Positions 1-8,107 of a stretch of 64,000 nt of DNA are shown here, one piece after another. The translations under genes and the position numbers were made by a program. The notes beneath the pieces were generated by a model. That model ran no database searches and was not told the origin of the DNA. It saw only the letters and a program-made list of their open reading frames with translations. Source of the stretch: Alicyclobacillus sp. (GTDB taxonomy: Bacteria > Bacillota > Bacilli > Alicyclobacillales > Alicyclobacillaceae); the NCBI RefSeq assembly GCF_023511815.1, contig NZ_JAIMAV010000001.1:58248-122247 (forward strand), in the 5' to 3' direction. The number at the start of each line of letters is the position of its first letter. Positions within the stretch are counted from its first letter, which is position 1.

Positions 1-1
1 A

Positions 2-1258
2 CTCGAGCAACAGGCTTTCGTGACCACGCTCGGGATTGACAAGGCGCCGGACGGACTGATTGACTGCACATTTCGCATCGCGCTGCCCGAGAACCCGGCG
101 TCGGGGGGCGGCAAGGGGGGAGACACCCCGCTGGCCGGAACGGGGCCGGTGACGTTTCGCGCGCACAACATCGTCGAGGCCTTAACCATCGCCAATTCGA
201 GCGTCGAGCGGACCATCTCCCTGACCCACCTGGGGCAGGTGATCTTCGGGGAGGATCTGGCCCGCGAGGGATTGTCGGACGAGTTGCAGGCGATGACGCG
301 GTTTCGCGAGTTTCGGCCCAGCCTGTACCTGGGGGTGGCGCGAGGGAAGGCGCACGACATCATCGCCGCGGACAAGCCGGTGCTCGAACACTCCCCGACG
401 CGCATGCCCGACAGCATCGCGGACGTGGGGGAGCGCACGGGTCTGTTTCCGGTGGTGTCCCTACACGATTTCATCACCGTCTCCTCGGAGCACCACATGG
501 CCTCGATGATGCCGACGCTCTCGGTCAATGACAGTGTGAAACCGAACACCCAAGGGCAGCAGGGCGGCCAGGGACAGGGCGGGGGCGGCGGAGGGGCCAA
601 TTCGGGCGCGGGATCGGATGCGGGGGACAAACCGCTCTCGTTCACCTCAGGCCAGGTGGCCCGCAGCGGAGGAAACCCGGTGGAGTGGATGGGGGCGGCC
701 CTGTTCAAAGAGGGCAGGTTGGTCGGTACCATCGACGGCCGGCAGTCGATGCTCCTGTCCGTCCTGCAGGGACACATCAAACGGACGCAGATGACGGTTC
801 CGGATCCCCTGACCAAGGGACAGTACCTGAGCCTCGCGCTCAAGACCGAGCGGACCCCGGTGTACACCGTCCGCCTGGGGGAGCCGATGCAGATCGGCGT
901 GCTGGTGCCGATTGAGGCGGACGTGGTGTCGATGAAGGGGTCGGCGAACTATTCCCTGCCACAGACGCGGCTGAAGGTCGAGCAGACGCTCAACCGGGAG
1001 CTGTCGGAACAGTTCACGTCCGTGCTCTCACTGTTGCTCAACCGCTACCAGTGCGACGTGGTGCCGGTGGCGCTGCACGCCCGGCACCTGTTCCCCACGC
1101 ACGAGGCCTACGTCAATTATCCGTGGGAGGACCGGCTCAAGGATGCCCAGGTCCACGTGTCGGTGCAGCTCCACGTCCGCCGTTTCGGGGTTCAGCTCGC
1201 CCCCGCCGGCGACCAGGATCAGAACCAGTCCCAGTCCCAATCGACGGGCAGGGTCTGA
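2..1258 (+). CDS. Ger(x)C family spore germination protein (5' end outside window)
   Basis: The open frame enters from the left edge: codons before the GTG at 20 are open and read LEQQAF, continuing into VTTLGIDKAPDG, which resembles the start of the mature part of GerAC/GerBC-type lipoproteins (an acidic helix followed by GIDK). The lipobox and signal peptide would lie upstream. About 419 residues are visible. After an N-terminal domain comes a Gly/Gln-rich linker (roughly residues 185-215), then the family's C-terminal domain (FKEGRLVG; the end reads WEDRLKDAQVHVSVQLHVRRFG). Ger(x)C proteins are membrane-anchored subunits of nutrient germinant receptors in the spore inner membrane, normally encoded with A and B subunits, which would lie upstream here. 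The 3' end overlaps the convergent gene by 40 bases. Family assignment is firm; the receptor's germinant is unknown. Confidence 0.85.
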   Translation, partial: LEQQAFVTTLGIDKAPDGLIDCTFRIALPENPASGGGKGGDTPLAGTGPVTFRAHNIVEALTIANSSVERTISLTHLGQVIFGEDLAREGLSDELQAMTRFREFRPSLYLGVARGKAHDIIAADKPVLEHSPTRMPDSIADVGERTGLFPVVSLHDFITVSSEHHMASMMPTLSVNDSVKPNTQGQQGGQGQGGGGGGANSGAGSDAGDKPLSFTSGQVARSGGNPVEWMGAALFKEGRLVGTIDGRQSMLLSVLQGHIKRTQMTVPDPLTKGQYLSLALKTERTPVYTVRLGEPMQIGVLVPIEADVVSMKGSANYSLPQTRLKVEQTLNRELSEQFTSVLSLLLNRYQCDVVPVALHARHLFPTHEAYVNYPWEDRLKDAQVHVSVQLHVRRFGVQLAPAGDQDQNQSQSQSTGRV

Positions 1259-1851
1259 CCGCCCTCCGGCGCCGCAGGCAAGTTGGGCCCGCCCGGGACA
1301 GGGGTTCCTGCATTGGAGTTCGGCTGCGGCGCATCCGGGACAGGGATTCCTCGATTCCATTTCGGTTCCGGTGCGCCCGCCGCGTCGCTTCGCGCCGGCG
1401 TCCGCCCATCCTTCACGGGGGAGGACGTGTCCGGTTCGGGCGGGTCGGCGTTCTTTCGCTCGGACCCCATGGCGCGCAGGAGCGCGTCGAGCCCGCTCGA
1501 CTGCAGGGTTTTGATCAGGGACGGGACAACGGCGCCGAGAAAGGCCGAGAACCACGGACTGTCGATCCCCTTGATCCAATCCTCCCCTCCGAAGACACCC
1601 TCGGCCGGCAACAGGGTTCGAATCTGTTTCGAGACGGCGATGGCGCTGCGCAGGAACGCCTCCGGCGAAAGACCGAATTGGCGCGCCTCCCGTTCGACGG
1701 CGCGGCGCACCTCGGGGGTCCACCAACGATGGCGTCCGCCCGTGCCGGAACCCCTGCGGCGGCTGCGGAGCGATCCGTCGCGCGTTTGCCGCAGCGACGG
1801 TGAACGCCGCCTTCGGGCGGAGGTTGTGGTGCGGTTGCGGGTGGCGGTCAC
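1219..1851 (-). CDS. Unrecognised basic, proline-rich protein convergent to the germination gene
   Basis: A 210-residue frame on the minus strand. The GTG start at 1851 is chosen because GGAGAGGAGG lies seven bases upstream; no equally good site serves the upstream ATG codons, which would add up to 46 residues. I do not recognise a family. The N-terminal 40 residues are Arg/Ser-rich (SARRRRSP, SRRRGSG). A helical segment follows with a Trp pair (RHRWWTPEVRRAVERE) and a moderately hydrophobic stretch (AFLGAVVPSLIKTL). The C-terminal third is Pro-rich with two copies of a GxPVPxxP unit, and the protein ends DWDWDWF. There is no clear signal peptide or membrane segment. The 259 bases between its start and the dehydrogenase stop at 2111 hold no gene I can support, only a GGCGGG/CCCGCC hairpin near 2019-2034. 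The ribosome site argues for a real gene; function is unknown. Confidence 0.55.
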   Translation of the reverse strand: MTATRNRTTTSARRRRSPSLRQTRDGSLRSRRRGSGTGGRHRWWTPEVRRAVEREARQFGLSPEAFLRSAIAVSKQIRTLLPAEGVFGGEDWIKGIDSPWFSAFLGAVVPSLIKTLQSSGLDALLRAMGSERKNADPPEPDTSSPVKDGRTPARSDAAGAPEPKWNRGIPVPDAPQPNSNAGTPVPGGPNLPAAPEGGQTLPVDWDWDWF

Positions 1852-2110
1852 AGGGGCGCCTCCTCTCCGGGACACCTCGGCGCGCATCTCGCGGACGGCC
1901 GGCGCCTCATCGGCGGACGGCGAACGCGGCGGGCCGGCGGCGGGGCGCGTCCGCCGCCGGCCCTGGAGGTGGATGCCGGTGCTCTCCATGCATCGGATGA
2001 CGGATTGGCGGGATTCGGGCGGGCGTTCACCCGCCTTACGGCGGATTGGGCGCGAGGAGATGGAAAACCGCCCAGGCCCTTGCCGCGGATTTGCGGCGCG
2101 GGGGGCCGGA

Positions 2111-2881
2111 TCAGGTGATCAGGCCGCCGTTGGGGCTGATCACCTGGCCGGTCATGTAGGAGGCGCTCGGCGAGGCGAGAAACAGGACGGCGTGCGCGAC
2201 GTCCTCCGGGCGGCCCAGCCGCCCGACGGGGGTTTCCTCGGCGAGGGCGCGCCGCTCGTCCGGGTTCAGATGACCGAGCATGTCGGTTTCGATGGCGCCG
2301 GGCGCCACGGCGTTGACGGTGACGCCGGAGGCGGCCACCTCTTTGGCCAACGCCTTGGTGAAGGCGAGAATCCCGCCTTTGGTGGCGGAATAGGCGACCT
2401 CGCAGGACCCTCCCGCAATCCCCCAGATGGACGAGATGTTGATGATGCGGCCGTAGCCCGCCGAGAGCATGTGCGGGAGGACCGCCTTGGTGCACAGGAA
2501 CGGCGCGGTCAGGTTGCTCGCCACCAGCTCGTTCCACTCTTCCAACGTGGTGTCGAGCAACAGATTCGCCCGGGCGATCCCGGCGTTGTTGACCAGGATC
2601 CGCGGGATGCCGAAGTGCAGGGCGGACTCGACGAGTTGCAGGACCTGCTTCGGCTCCCGCACGTCCGCCTGCACGGGATACGCCCGGCTCCCCATCGCGC
2701 GGATCTCCGCCGCCACCGCTTCGGCGGCGTCCCGCGAGTGCCGGTAATTGATCACCACGTGGGCGCCCGCGCGCGCCAGGGCGAGGGCGATGGACCGCCC
2801 GATGCCCCGTGACGCTCCGGTGACAATCGCCAGTTGGCCGAACAGCGGGCGGGTGGTGGAGTGTGGGAACGGATCGGACAC
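2111..2881 (-). CDS. Short-chain dehydrogenase/reductase, FabG-like
   Basis: A 256-residue classical SDR oxidoreductase. It shows the nucleotide-binding TGASRGIG near the N-terminus, the NNAG structural motif, an active-site Ser in INISS, the YxxxK pair in YSATKGG, and the PGAIxTDM loop after it. The basic context after the first strand (NYRHSRD) favours NADP(H), as in 3-oxoacyl-ACP reductases. The GTG at 2881 is preferred because AGGTGA lies five bases upstream; the GTG at 2890 is too close to AAGG. It is transcribed away from the acyl-CoA carboxylase operon from a promoter within the same 200-base gap. The shared region suggests a role in acyl-CoA or ketone metabolism, but substrate cannot be read from sequence; the fabG of the fatty-acid cluster is normally elsewhere. 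Confidence 0.85.
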   Translation of the reverse strand: MSDPFPHSTTRPLFGQLAIVTGASRGIGRSIALALARAGAHVVINYRHSRDAAEAVAAEIRAMGSRAYPVQADVREPKQVLQLVESALHFGIPRILVNNAGIARANLLLDTTLEEWNELVASNLTAPFLCTKAVLPHMLSAGYGRIINISSIWGIAGGSCEVAYSATKGGILAFTKALAKEVAASGVTVNAVAPGAIETDMLGHLNPDERRALAEETPVGRLGRPEDVAHAVLFLASPSASYMTGQVISPNGGLIT

Positions 2882-2971
2882 CGTGCTCACCTGCCTTCTC
2901 AGGGCGCCTGGCGCAGGGCGCCCGAGGCGCATGGGGTGCGCCGCGACGGCGCCCCCTGGATACAGAGCATG

Positions 2972-3000
2972 ATTGTAACACAAGCCCGGATGGCCACCAA
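2972..3000 (-). promoter_or_regulatory. Sigma-A-type promoter of the SDR gene
   Basis: On the minus strand TTGGTG (3000-2995), a 17-base spacer and TACAAT (2977-2972), with TG one base before the -10 element (extended -10). The predicted start is about 75 bases before the GTG at 2881. It is back-to-back with the operon promoter at 3023-3051. Confidence 0.65.
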
Positions 3001-3022
3001 CGGGCGCCGAACAAACCGATTT

Positions 3023-3051
3023 TTGCAAACCCTCTCGGTTCTTGATACGCT
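3023..3051 (+). promoter_or_regulatory. Sigma-A-type promoter of the leucine-degradation operon
   Basis: TTGCAA (3023-3028), a 17-base spacer and TACGCT (3046-3051). The transcript would begin near 3058, just past the ATG at 3054, so that ATG cannot be the translation start and the GTG at 3084 is used. The -35 regions of this promoter and of the divergent one are only about 25 bases apart, so one bound regulator could serve both. Confidence 0.6.
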
Positions 3052-3083
3052 AAATGAGAGTCCAGCGAGAGGAGGCGGGCGGG

Positions 3084-4454
3084 GTGATTCGGAAGCTGTT
3101 GATCGCGAACCGCGGCGAGATTGCGCGGCGCATCGCGCGGACCTGCCGTCGGCTCGGGGTGCGGACGGTCGCGGTGTATTCGGACGCGGACGCCGGGGCG
3201 CCCCACGTGCGGGAAGCGGATGAGGCGGTTCGCATCGGTCCGGCCCCGGTGGCGCAGAGTTATCTGAACATCGAGGCCATCCTCGAGGCGGCCCGGCAAA
3301 CCGGGGCGGACGCCGTCCATCCCGGATACGGGTTTCTCAGTGAGCATGCGGGATTCGCCCGCGCCTGCCAGGACGCCGGCCTGATCTTCGTCGGACCATC
3401 CCCCGACGCCATCCATGCGATGGGCAGCAAGATTGAGGCGAGGCGGCGGATGGTGTCGGCCGGGGTGCCAGTGGTCCCGGGCACGGAGGCGGGGCTTCGG
3501 GACGTGGAGGAGGCGCTTTCGGCGGCGGAGCGGATTGGGTATCCGGTGATGGTCAAGGCGTCGGCCGGCGGCGGGGGGATCGGCATGCAGGTGGTGGATG
3601 GACCGGAGGCGTTGCGGCAGGCGTTTGCGGCCAACGCCAAACGAGCGGCCTCCTACTTCGGCGACGGGACGCTCTTTCTGGAAAAGCGCGTCTTCCCCGC
3701 CCGGCACATCGAGATCCAGGTGCTGTTCGACGGACACGGCCACGGCGTGTACCTGTGGGAGCGCGAGTGTTCCATTCAACGCCGGCACCAGAAGGTGGTG
3801 GAGGAGGCGCCGTCACCGTTCGCGGACGACGATCTCCGCAGGCGGATGGGAGAGGCGGCGCTGGCGGCGGCGAGCGCCATCGGGTACGTGAACGCGGGCA
3901 CGGTCGAATTTCTGGTCGATGAGGCGCGCCGGTTTTACTTTCTCGAGATGAACACCAGGCTTCAGGTGGAGCATCCGGTGACCGAGATGATCACCGGACT
4001 GGACCTGGTCGAATGGCAGCTTCGCATCGCCGGCGGGGAAGCGCTTTCGTTCGGCCAGGCGGACGTGCGCCGGGACGGGCACGCCATCGAGTGCCGGGTG
4101 TACGCGGAGGATCCGGTGCGGATGCTGCCCTCGCCGGGGACCATCACGCGCCTGGAGTTGCCTTCCGGGGACGGCGTGCGCAATGATGTCGGCGTGGCGG
4201 CGGGATCCACCGTCAGCCCCTATTACGACGCGATGATCGGCAAACTCATCGTGCACGGCGCGGATCGCGGGGAGGCCATCGCGCGGTTGCGCGCAGCGTT
4301 GGACGCGTATGTGGTGGAGGGAATCCGGACAAACGTGCCCTTGTTGCGACGCATCGCCGCTGCGCAAGCGTTTTCAGAGGGGCGGACGACGACCGATTTC
4401 ATCGACCGTCTGCTGCAGGAAGACACACAGCGAGAAAAACGACAGGAAGGATGA
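3084..4454 (+). CDS. Biotin carboxylase subunit of an acyl-CoA carboxylase (AccC/YngH type)
   Basis: A 456-residue ATP-grasp enzyme that carboxylates biotin on the separate carrier protein encoded next, using ATP and bicarbonate. It has the N-terminal domain start KLLIANRGEIA, the glycine-rich loop GGGGIGM (about 162-168), and the active-site run EMNTRLQVEHPVTEM (about 280-294). The length is that of a free biotin carboxylase; it lacks the biotin-carrier domain fused in many methylcrotonyl- and propionyl-CoA carboxylases. The GTG at 3084 has GAGAGGAGG eight bases upstream and lies downstream of the predicted transcription start. The following mvaB and hydratase genes point to methylcrotonyl-CoA carboxylase rather than acetyl-CoA carboxylase, as in B. 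subtilis yngHA; acyl specificity is set by the partner beta subunit. Confidence 0.9.
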   Translation: MIRKLLIANRGEIARRIARTCRRLGVRTVAVYSDADAGAPHVREADEAVRIGPAPVAQSYLNIEAILEAARQTGADAVHPGYGFLSEHAGFARACQDAGLIFVGPSPDAIHAMGSKIEARRRMVSAGVPVVPGTEAGLRDVEEALSAAERIGYPVMVKASAGGGGIGMQVVDGPEALRQAFAANAKRAASYFGDGTLFLEKRVFPARHIEIQVLFDGHGHGVYLWERECSIQRRHQKVVEEAPSPFADDDLRRRMGEAALAAASAIGYVNAGTVEFLVDEARRFYFLEMNTRLQVEHPVTEMITGLDLVEWQLRIAGGEALSFGQADVRRDGHAIECRVYAEDPVRMLPSPGTITRLELPSGDGVRNDVGVAAGSTVSPYYDAMIGKLIVHGADRGEAIARLRAALDAYVVEGIRTNVPLLRRIAAAQAFSEGRTTTDFIDRLLQEDTQREKRQEG

Positions 4455-4459
4455 GCGGG

Positions 4460-4675
4460 ATGGCGGAGATCCGTTCGGCGATGGCGGGGGTCGTGATGCA
4501 GGTGTTGGTCAGCCCGGGAGACCGGGTGGATGCGGGACAGGATGTGGTGATTCTTGAGTCCATGAAGATGCAGATCCCCGTCTCGGCGGAGGAGGCCGGC
4601 ACCGTGTCGCGCGTGGCGGTTCAGGAGGGCCAGTTCGTGGACGAAGGCGAACTCTTGGTCGAGATGGACGGCTGA
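4460..4675 (+). CDS. Biotin/lipoyl carrier protein of the acyl-CoA carboxylase
   Basis: A 71-residue free biotinyl domain. The biotinylation site is ESMKM (Lys in the MKM triad), in a compact eight-strand carrier fold with the mirror-image hairpin GQFVDEGELL. It shuttles carboxybiotin between the biotin carboxylase and the carboxyltransferase of this operon. The ATG at 4460 is nine bases after AGGAAGG and is preferred; the ATG at 4451, which overlaps the preceding stop as ATGA, is too close to that site. It lacks the Ala/Pro linker and thumb loop of the longer AccB proteins, so it is the YngHB-like dedicated type. Confidence 0.92.
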   Translation: MAEIRSAMAGVVMQVLVSPGDRVDAGQDVVILESMKMQIPVSAEEAGTVSRVAVQEGQFVDEGELLVEMDG

Positions 4676-4695
4676 CGGCGAAGGGGGAGACGAAG

Positions 4696-5643
4696 ATGAT
4701 TCTGCCGGACGCGGTCGTGTTGTGCGAGGTGGGGCCTCGGGACGGGTTGCAGAACGAGGCGCGGGCGGTGCCGACCCAGGTGAAGGTGGAGCTGATCAAT
4801 CGTCTCTCGCAGGCGGGATTTCGGTCCATCGAGGTGACCAGTTTTGTGCACCCGCGGTGGATCCCGCAGTTGGCGGACGCGGACGAGGTGATGCGCCGCA
4901 TCGAACGGCGCCCGGGGGTGGTGTACAGCGCCCTGGTGCCCAACGAGCGGGGATTGGAGCGCGCCCTGAGGGCCGGAGCGGGGGGCGTGAACGTCTTTCT
5001 CTCGGCGAGCGAGACGCACAACCGCAAGAACATCAACAAGTCCATCTCCGAGACGTACCCGGTCCTGGAGCCCGTCGTGCGCACGGCGAAGGCGGAGGGA
5101 CTGCCGGTGCGCGGGTACGTCTCCACCGCCTTCGGATGCCCCTACGAGGGCAGAGTGCCGGTGGAACAGGTCGTCCAGGTGGCCCGGCGTCTGGTGGAGA
5201 TGGGCGTGGACGAGGTGTCCATCGGCGACACCATCGGCGTCGCGGTGCCGATGGAGGTCACCGCTCTCGTGGAGGCGCTGGCGGCGGTGGTGCCGCTGGA
5301 GCGGATCGCGCTGCATTTTCACGACACCCGCGGGACCGCCGTGGCCAACATCGCCGCGGGCCTGCGGGCGGGGGTGCGCCGCTTCGACGCCTCCATCGGC
5401 GGGCTCGGCGGGTGCCCGTATGCGCCAGGGGCCACGGGCAACGTGGCGACGGAGGACGTTCTGTATCTCCTGCACAGGTCCGGGGTGGACACCGGGATCG
5501 ACGAAGAGCGCGTCGGCGAGACGGCCGACTGGTTGGAGCGGGCGTTGGGCCGGCCGCTTTCCAGCCACGCGAGCGCCATCCGGCGCGGCCGGTGCGGGGA
5601 TGGCGCGGCGGGTGCGGAGAATGAGGGGGGCGAAGGCCGGTGA
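4696..5643 (+). CDS. mvaB: Hydroxymethylglutaryl-CoA lyase
   Basis: A 315-residue TIM-barrel lyase cleaving 3-hydroxy-3-methylglutaryl-CoA to acetyl-CoA and acetoacetate, the last step of leucine degradation. Diagnostic features are EVGPRDGLQNE (11-21; catalytic Arg/Asp), the metal-binding HFHD (207-210) and the signature GLGGCPYAPGATGN with active-site Cys 240. Length and motifs match YngG/bacterial HMG-CoA lyases. The ATG at 4696 has AAGGGGGAG upstream. It overlaps the hydratase gene by four bases (GTGA), implying coupled translation. The C-terminal 20 residues are Gly/Glu-rich and variable. Confidence 0.95.
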   Translation: MILPDAVVLCEVGPRDGLQNEARAVPTQVKVELINRLSQAGFRSIEVTSFVHPRWIPQLADADEVMRRIERRPGVVYSALVPNERGLERALRAGAGGVNVFLSASETHNRKNINKSISETYPVLEPVVRTAKAEGLPVRGYVSTAFGCPYEGRVPVEQVVQVARRLVEMGVDEVSIGDTIGVAVPMEVTALVEALAAVVPLERIALHFHDTRGTAVANIAAGLRAGVRRFDASIGGLGGCPYAPGATGNVATEDVLYLLHRSGVDTGIDEERVGETADWLERALGRPLSSHASAIRRGRCGDGAAGAENEGGEGR

Positions 5644-6422
5644 GCGAACCGGTGTTGTTGCGGGAGGAAGATGGGGGCGTCGTCACGCTGACGCTGAACC
5701 GGCCGGAGGCGGCGAACGCATTGTCCTGTGCCCTGGTGGCGGCCTTGGACGATGCGCTGGATGCACTGCGTTTCGATCCGCAGGTGCGCGCCGTCATCCT
5801 GACGGGCGCGGGCGGGCGGGTGTTCTGCGCCGGTGCGGACCTGAAGGAACGGCGCGGGATGGACGAGGGCCAGGTGCGCCGGGCGGTCGACGGCATCCGC
5901 AGCGCGGTGGAACGGGTGGCGGCGCTGCCGGTGCCGGTCATCGCGGCGCTCGAGGGCGCCGCGTTCGGCGGCGGGTTGGAGCTCGCGCTGGCGTGCGACC
6001 TGAGGATTGCCGCGAAGGGGGCGCGGATGGGGCTGACCGAGACGAGCCTCGCCATCATCCCGGGGGCGGGCGGCACACAGCGCCTGCCGCGGCTCATCGG
6101 CGCCGCCCGGGCGAAGGAGCTCATCTACACCGCGCGGCGGATTTCGGCGGACGAGGCGCTGGCCATGGGGCTCGTCAATCGCGTGGTGCCGGACGGGCAG
6201 GCTTTGGCGGAGGCCCGGGCGTTGGCCGCCGAGATCGCCGTGAACGGGCCGGTGGCGGTGCGCCAGGCCAAGTTCGCCATCGACCAGGGGTTGAACACCG
6301 ATCTCACGACCGGATTGGCGCTGGAGCGCGAGGCGTACGAGCGGGTCATCCCGACGGAGGACCGGTTGGAGGGGTTGGCGGCGTTCGCGGAAAAGCGGCG
6401 TCCCAAGTACAAGGGGCGTTAG
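5640..6422 (+). CDS. Enoyl-CoA hydratase, probably methylglutaconyl-CoA hydratase
   Basis: A 260-residue crotonase-fold protein. Visible features are the CoA/oxyanion region AGADLKE and AFGGGLELALACD, the catalytic Glu region LTETSLAIIPGAGGTQRL, and a C-terminal domain ending EKRRPKYKGR. In this operon the expected reaction is hydration of 3-methylglutaconyl-CoA to HMG-CoA, supplying the lyase encoded just upstream (YngF-like role). Crotonases have broad substrates, so the role rests on neighbours. The GTG start overlaps the mvaB stop. Confidence 0.9.
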   Translation: MSEPVLLREEDGGVVTLTLNRPEAANALSCALVAALDDALDALRFDPQVRAVILTGAGGRVFCAGADLKERRGMDEGQVRRAVDGIRSAVERVAALPVPVIAALEGAAFGGGLELALACDLRIAAKGARMGLTETSLAIIPGAGGTQRLPRLIGAARAKELIYTARRISADEALAMGLVNRVVPDGQALAEARALAAEIAVNGPVAVRQAKFAIDQGLNTDLTTGLALEREAYERVIPTEDRLEGLAAFAEKRRPKYKGR

Positions 6423-6439
6423 GGACGAGGAGGATGTGC

Positions 6440-7978
6440 ATGGCGGAGGAGACGCTGTACGAATCGCTGACGTCGCGCGAGGAGCGCGCCCGGGCCGGCG
6501 GGCCGCCGCGACACCACGAGAAGAATCGGGCGGCGGGCAAGCTGTTCGTGCGGGAGCGGCTGCGGCTTCTGTTGGATGACGGCCTGGAGGCGGAGGACGG
6601 CCTGCTGGCCAACTGCCTGGCGGAGGACCTGCCGGCCGACGGCGTGGTGACAGGCCTCGGCCGCATTCACGGCCGGCCGGTGGCGGTGATGGCCAACGAC
6701 AGCACCGTGAAGGCGGGGAGCTGGGGATGGCGGACGGTCGAAAAGATCATCCGCATTCAGGAGACGGCGGAGAAACTGCGCATCCCGTTGGTCTATCTGG
6801 TGGATTCGGCGGGCGCGCGCATCACGGACCAGATTGAGATGTTCCCGGGCCGGCGCGGCGCCGGGCGAATTTTCTACAACCAGGTGCGCCTGTCGGGTAT
6901 GGTGCCGCAGGTGTGCGTGTTGTTCGGGCCCTCGGCGGCGGGGGGTGCGTACATCCCCGCGTTCTGCGACGTGGTGATCATGGTGGAGGGCAACGCCAGC
7001 ATGTACCTGGGGTCGCCGCGGATGGCGGAGATGGTGATTGGGGAGAAGGTGTCGTTGGAGGAGATGGGCGGCGCGCGCATGCACTGCAGCGTCAGCGGCT
7101 GCGGGGACGTGTTGGCGCGCGACGAATATGAGGCCATCGCCTCGGCGCGCAGCTACCTGTCCTACCTGCCCTCGCACTGGGAGGAGTCCCCGCCGGCCGC
7201 GGCCCCGTGTGACCCAAAGCCTTTCGACCGGCCGCTGTCCGCCGTCATCCCGGAAAATCAGAACGCGCCGTTCAACATGTTCGAGGTCATCGACCGCCTG
7301 ATTGACGCCGGGAGCTGGTATGAGATCAAGCGCCTGTTCGCCCCCGAGATCATCACGGGATTCGGGCGCGTGTACGGTCAGGTGGTGGGCATCGTCGCCA
7401 ATCAGCCGCGTGTCAAGGGCGGGGTCCTGTTCGTGGATTCGGCCGACAAGGCGGCGCGGTTCATCACCCTGTGCGACGCGTTCAACATCCCGCTCGTCTT
7501 TCTGGCCGATGTGCCGGGGTTCATGATCGGCACGAAGGTGGAGCGCGCCGGCATCATCCGGCACGGGGCCAAACTGATTGCCGCCGTGTCCGAGGCGCGG
7601 GTGCCGAAGGTGAGCGTCATTGTCCGCAAGGCCTACGGCGCCGGGCTGTACGCCATGGCCGGGCCGGCTTTTGAATCGGACTGCACCCTCGCGTTCCCCA
7701 CGGCGCAGATTGCGGTCATGGGGCCGGAGGCGGCGGTCAACGCGGTGTACAGCAACAAGATCCAGGAGCTGCCGGAAGCGATGCGTCAGCAGTTTGTCGA
7801 GGAAAAACGGGCGGAGTACCGGCAGGACATCGACATCTACCGGCTCGCCTCTGAGCTGGTGGTCGACGGGGTCATCCATCCCGACCGCATGCGCACCGAG
7901 ATCGCGACGCGTCTCTCTCTGTACCGGACGAAACACCTGGAGTTTGGCCGCCGGCGCCATCCGGTGTATCCTGTATAA
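6440..7978 (+). CDS. Acyl-CoA carboxylase carboxyltransferase (beta) subunit, methylcrotonyl-CoA carboxylase type
   Basis: A 512-residue two-domain carboxyltransferase (N and C crotonase-like halves fused), the size of MccB/PccB/YngE. Visible are the N-domain oxyanion region GPSAAGGAYIPA, the glycine-rich region GSPRMAEMVIGE, and the C-domain AYGAGLYAMAGPAF. It transfers CO2 from carboxybiotin to the acyl-CoA. The neighbours indicate 3-methylcrotonyl-CoA as substrate; propionyl- or geranyl-CoA specificity cannot be excluded from motifs. The frame is open far upstream into mvaB, but the ATG at 6440 has GAGGAGG six bases before it and a normal beta-subunit N-terminus. It is the last gene of the operon; no isovaleryl-CoA dehydrogenase or acyl-CoA ligase gene accompanies it. 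Confidence 0.92.
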   Translation: MAEETLYESLTSREERARAGGPPRHHEKNRAAGKLFVRERLRLLLDDGLEAEDGLLANCLAEDLPADGVVTGLGRIHGRPVAVMANDSTVKAGSWGWRTVEKIIRIQETAEKLRIPLVYLVDSAGARITDQIEMFPGRRGAGRIFYNQVRLSGMVPQVCVLFGPSAAGGAYIPAFCDVVIMVEGNASMYLGSPRMAEMVIGEKVSLEEMGGARMHCSVSGCGDVLARDEYEAIASARSYLSYLPSHWEESPPAAAPCDPKPFDRPLSAVIPENQNAPFNMFEVIDRLIDAGSWYEIKRLFAPEIITGFGRVYGQVVGIVANQPRVKGGVLFVDSADKAARFITLCDAFNIPLVFLADVPGFMIGTKVERAGIIRHGAKLIAAVSEARVPKVSVIVRKAYGAGLYAMAGPAFESDCTLAFPTAQIAVMGPEAAVNAVYSNKIQELPEAMRQQFVEEKRAEYRQDIDIYRLASELVVDGVIHPDRMRTEIATRLSLYRTKHLEFGRRRHPVYPV

Positions 7979-8055
7979 GGTGATCGGGGCGTGGCCCCGG
8001 TGGACAGAGAGGGAGTGGACCCTTGCCCGGGTGGATGGAACCGGCGGCATCGGTC

Positions 8056-8093
8056 CCTCGACCGAACCAGCGGGCGTATTGACGCTGTCGAGG
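8056..8093 (+). promoter_or_regulatory. Leader hairpin that overlaps the bshC ribosome-binding site
   Basis: Within the 129-base gap before bshC, CCTCGA (8056-8061) can pair with TCGAGG (8088-8093), and inside it CAGCG (8068-8072) with CGCTG (8083-8087). The closing arm includes the first GAGG of the GAGGAGGG ribosome site (8090-8097). It could mask initiation, but no ligand-binding core is visible. A second small hairpin (CGGGGC/GCCCCG, 7985-7999) follows the preceding stop and is too poor in T to be a convincing terminator. Confidence 0.35.
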
Positions 8094-8107
8094 AGGGACA
8101 GGGTGCC

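Noticed and set aside
585..640. Gly-rich coding repeat as a CRISPR or tandem DNA repeat
   Set aside because: It is low-complexity codon repetition inside an open gene, with no spacer-repeat pattern. No CRISPR array was seen anywhere in the window.
3054..3083. ATG at 3054 as start of the biotin carboxylase
   Set aside because: It lies three bases after the predicted -10 element, upstream of the transcription start, and has no ribosome site; GTG 3084 does.
5420..6439. Frame extension upstream of the carboxyltransferase beta subunit
   Set aside because: It covers the end of mvaB and the whole hydratase gene in another frame, has no family similarity, and the ATG at 6440 has a strong ribosome site.
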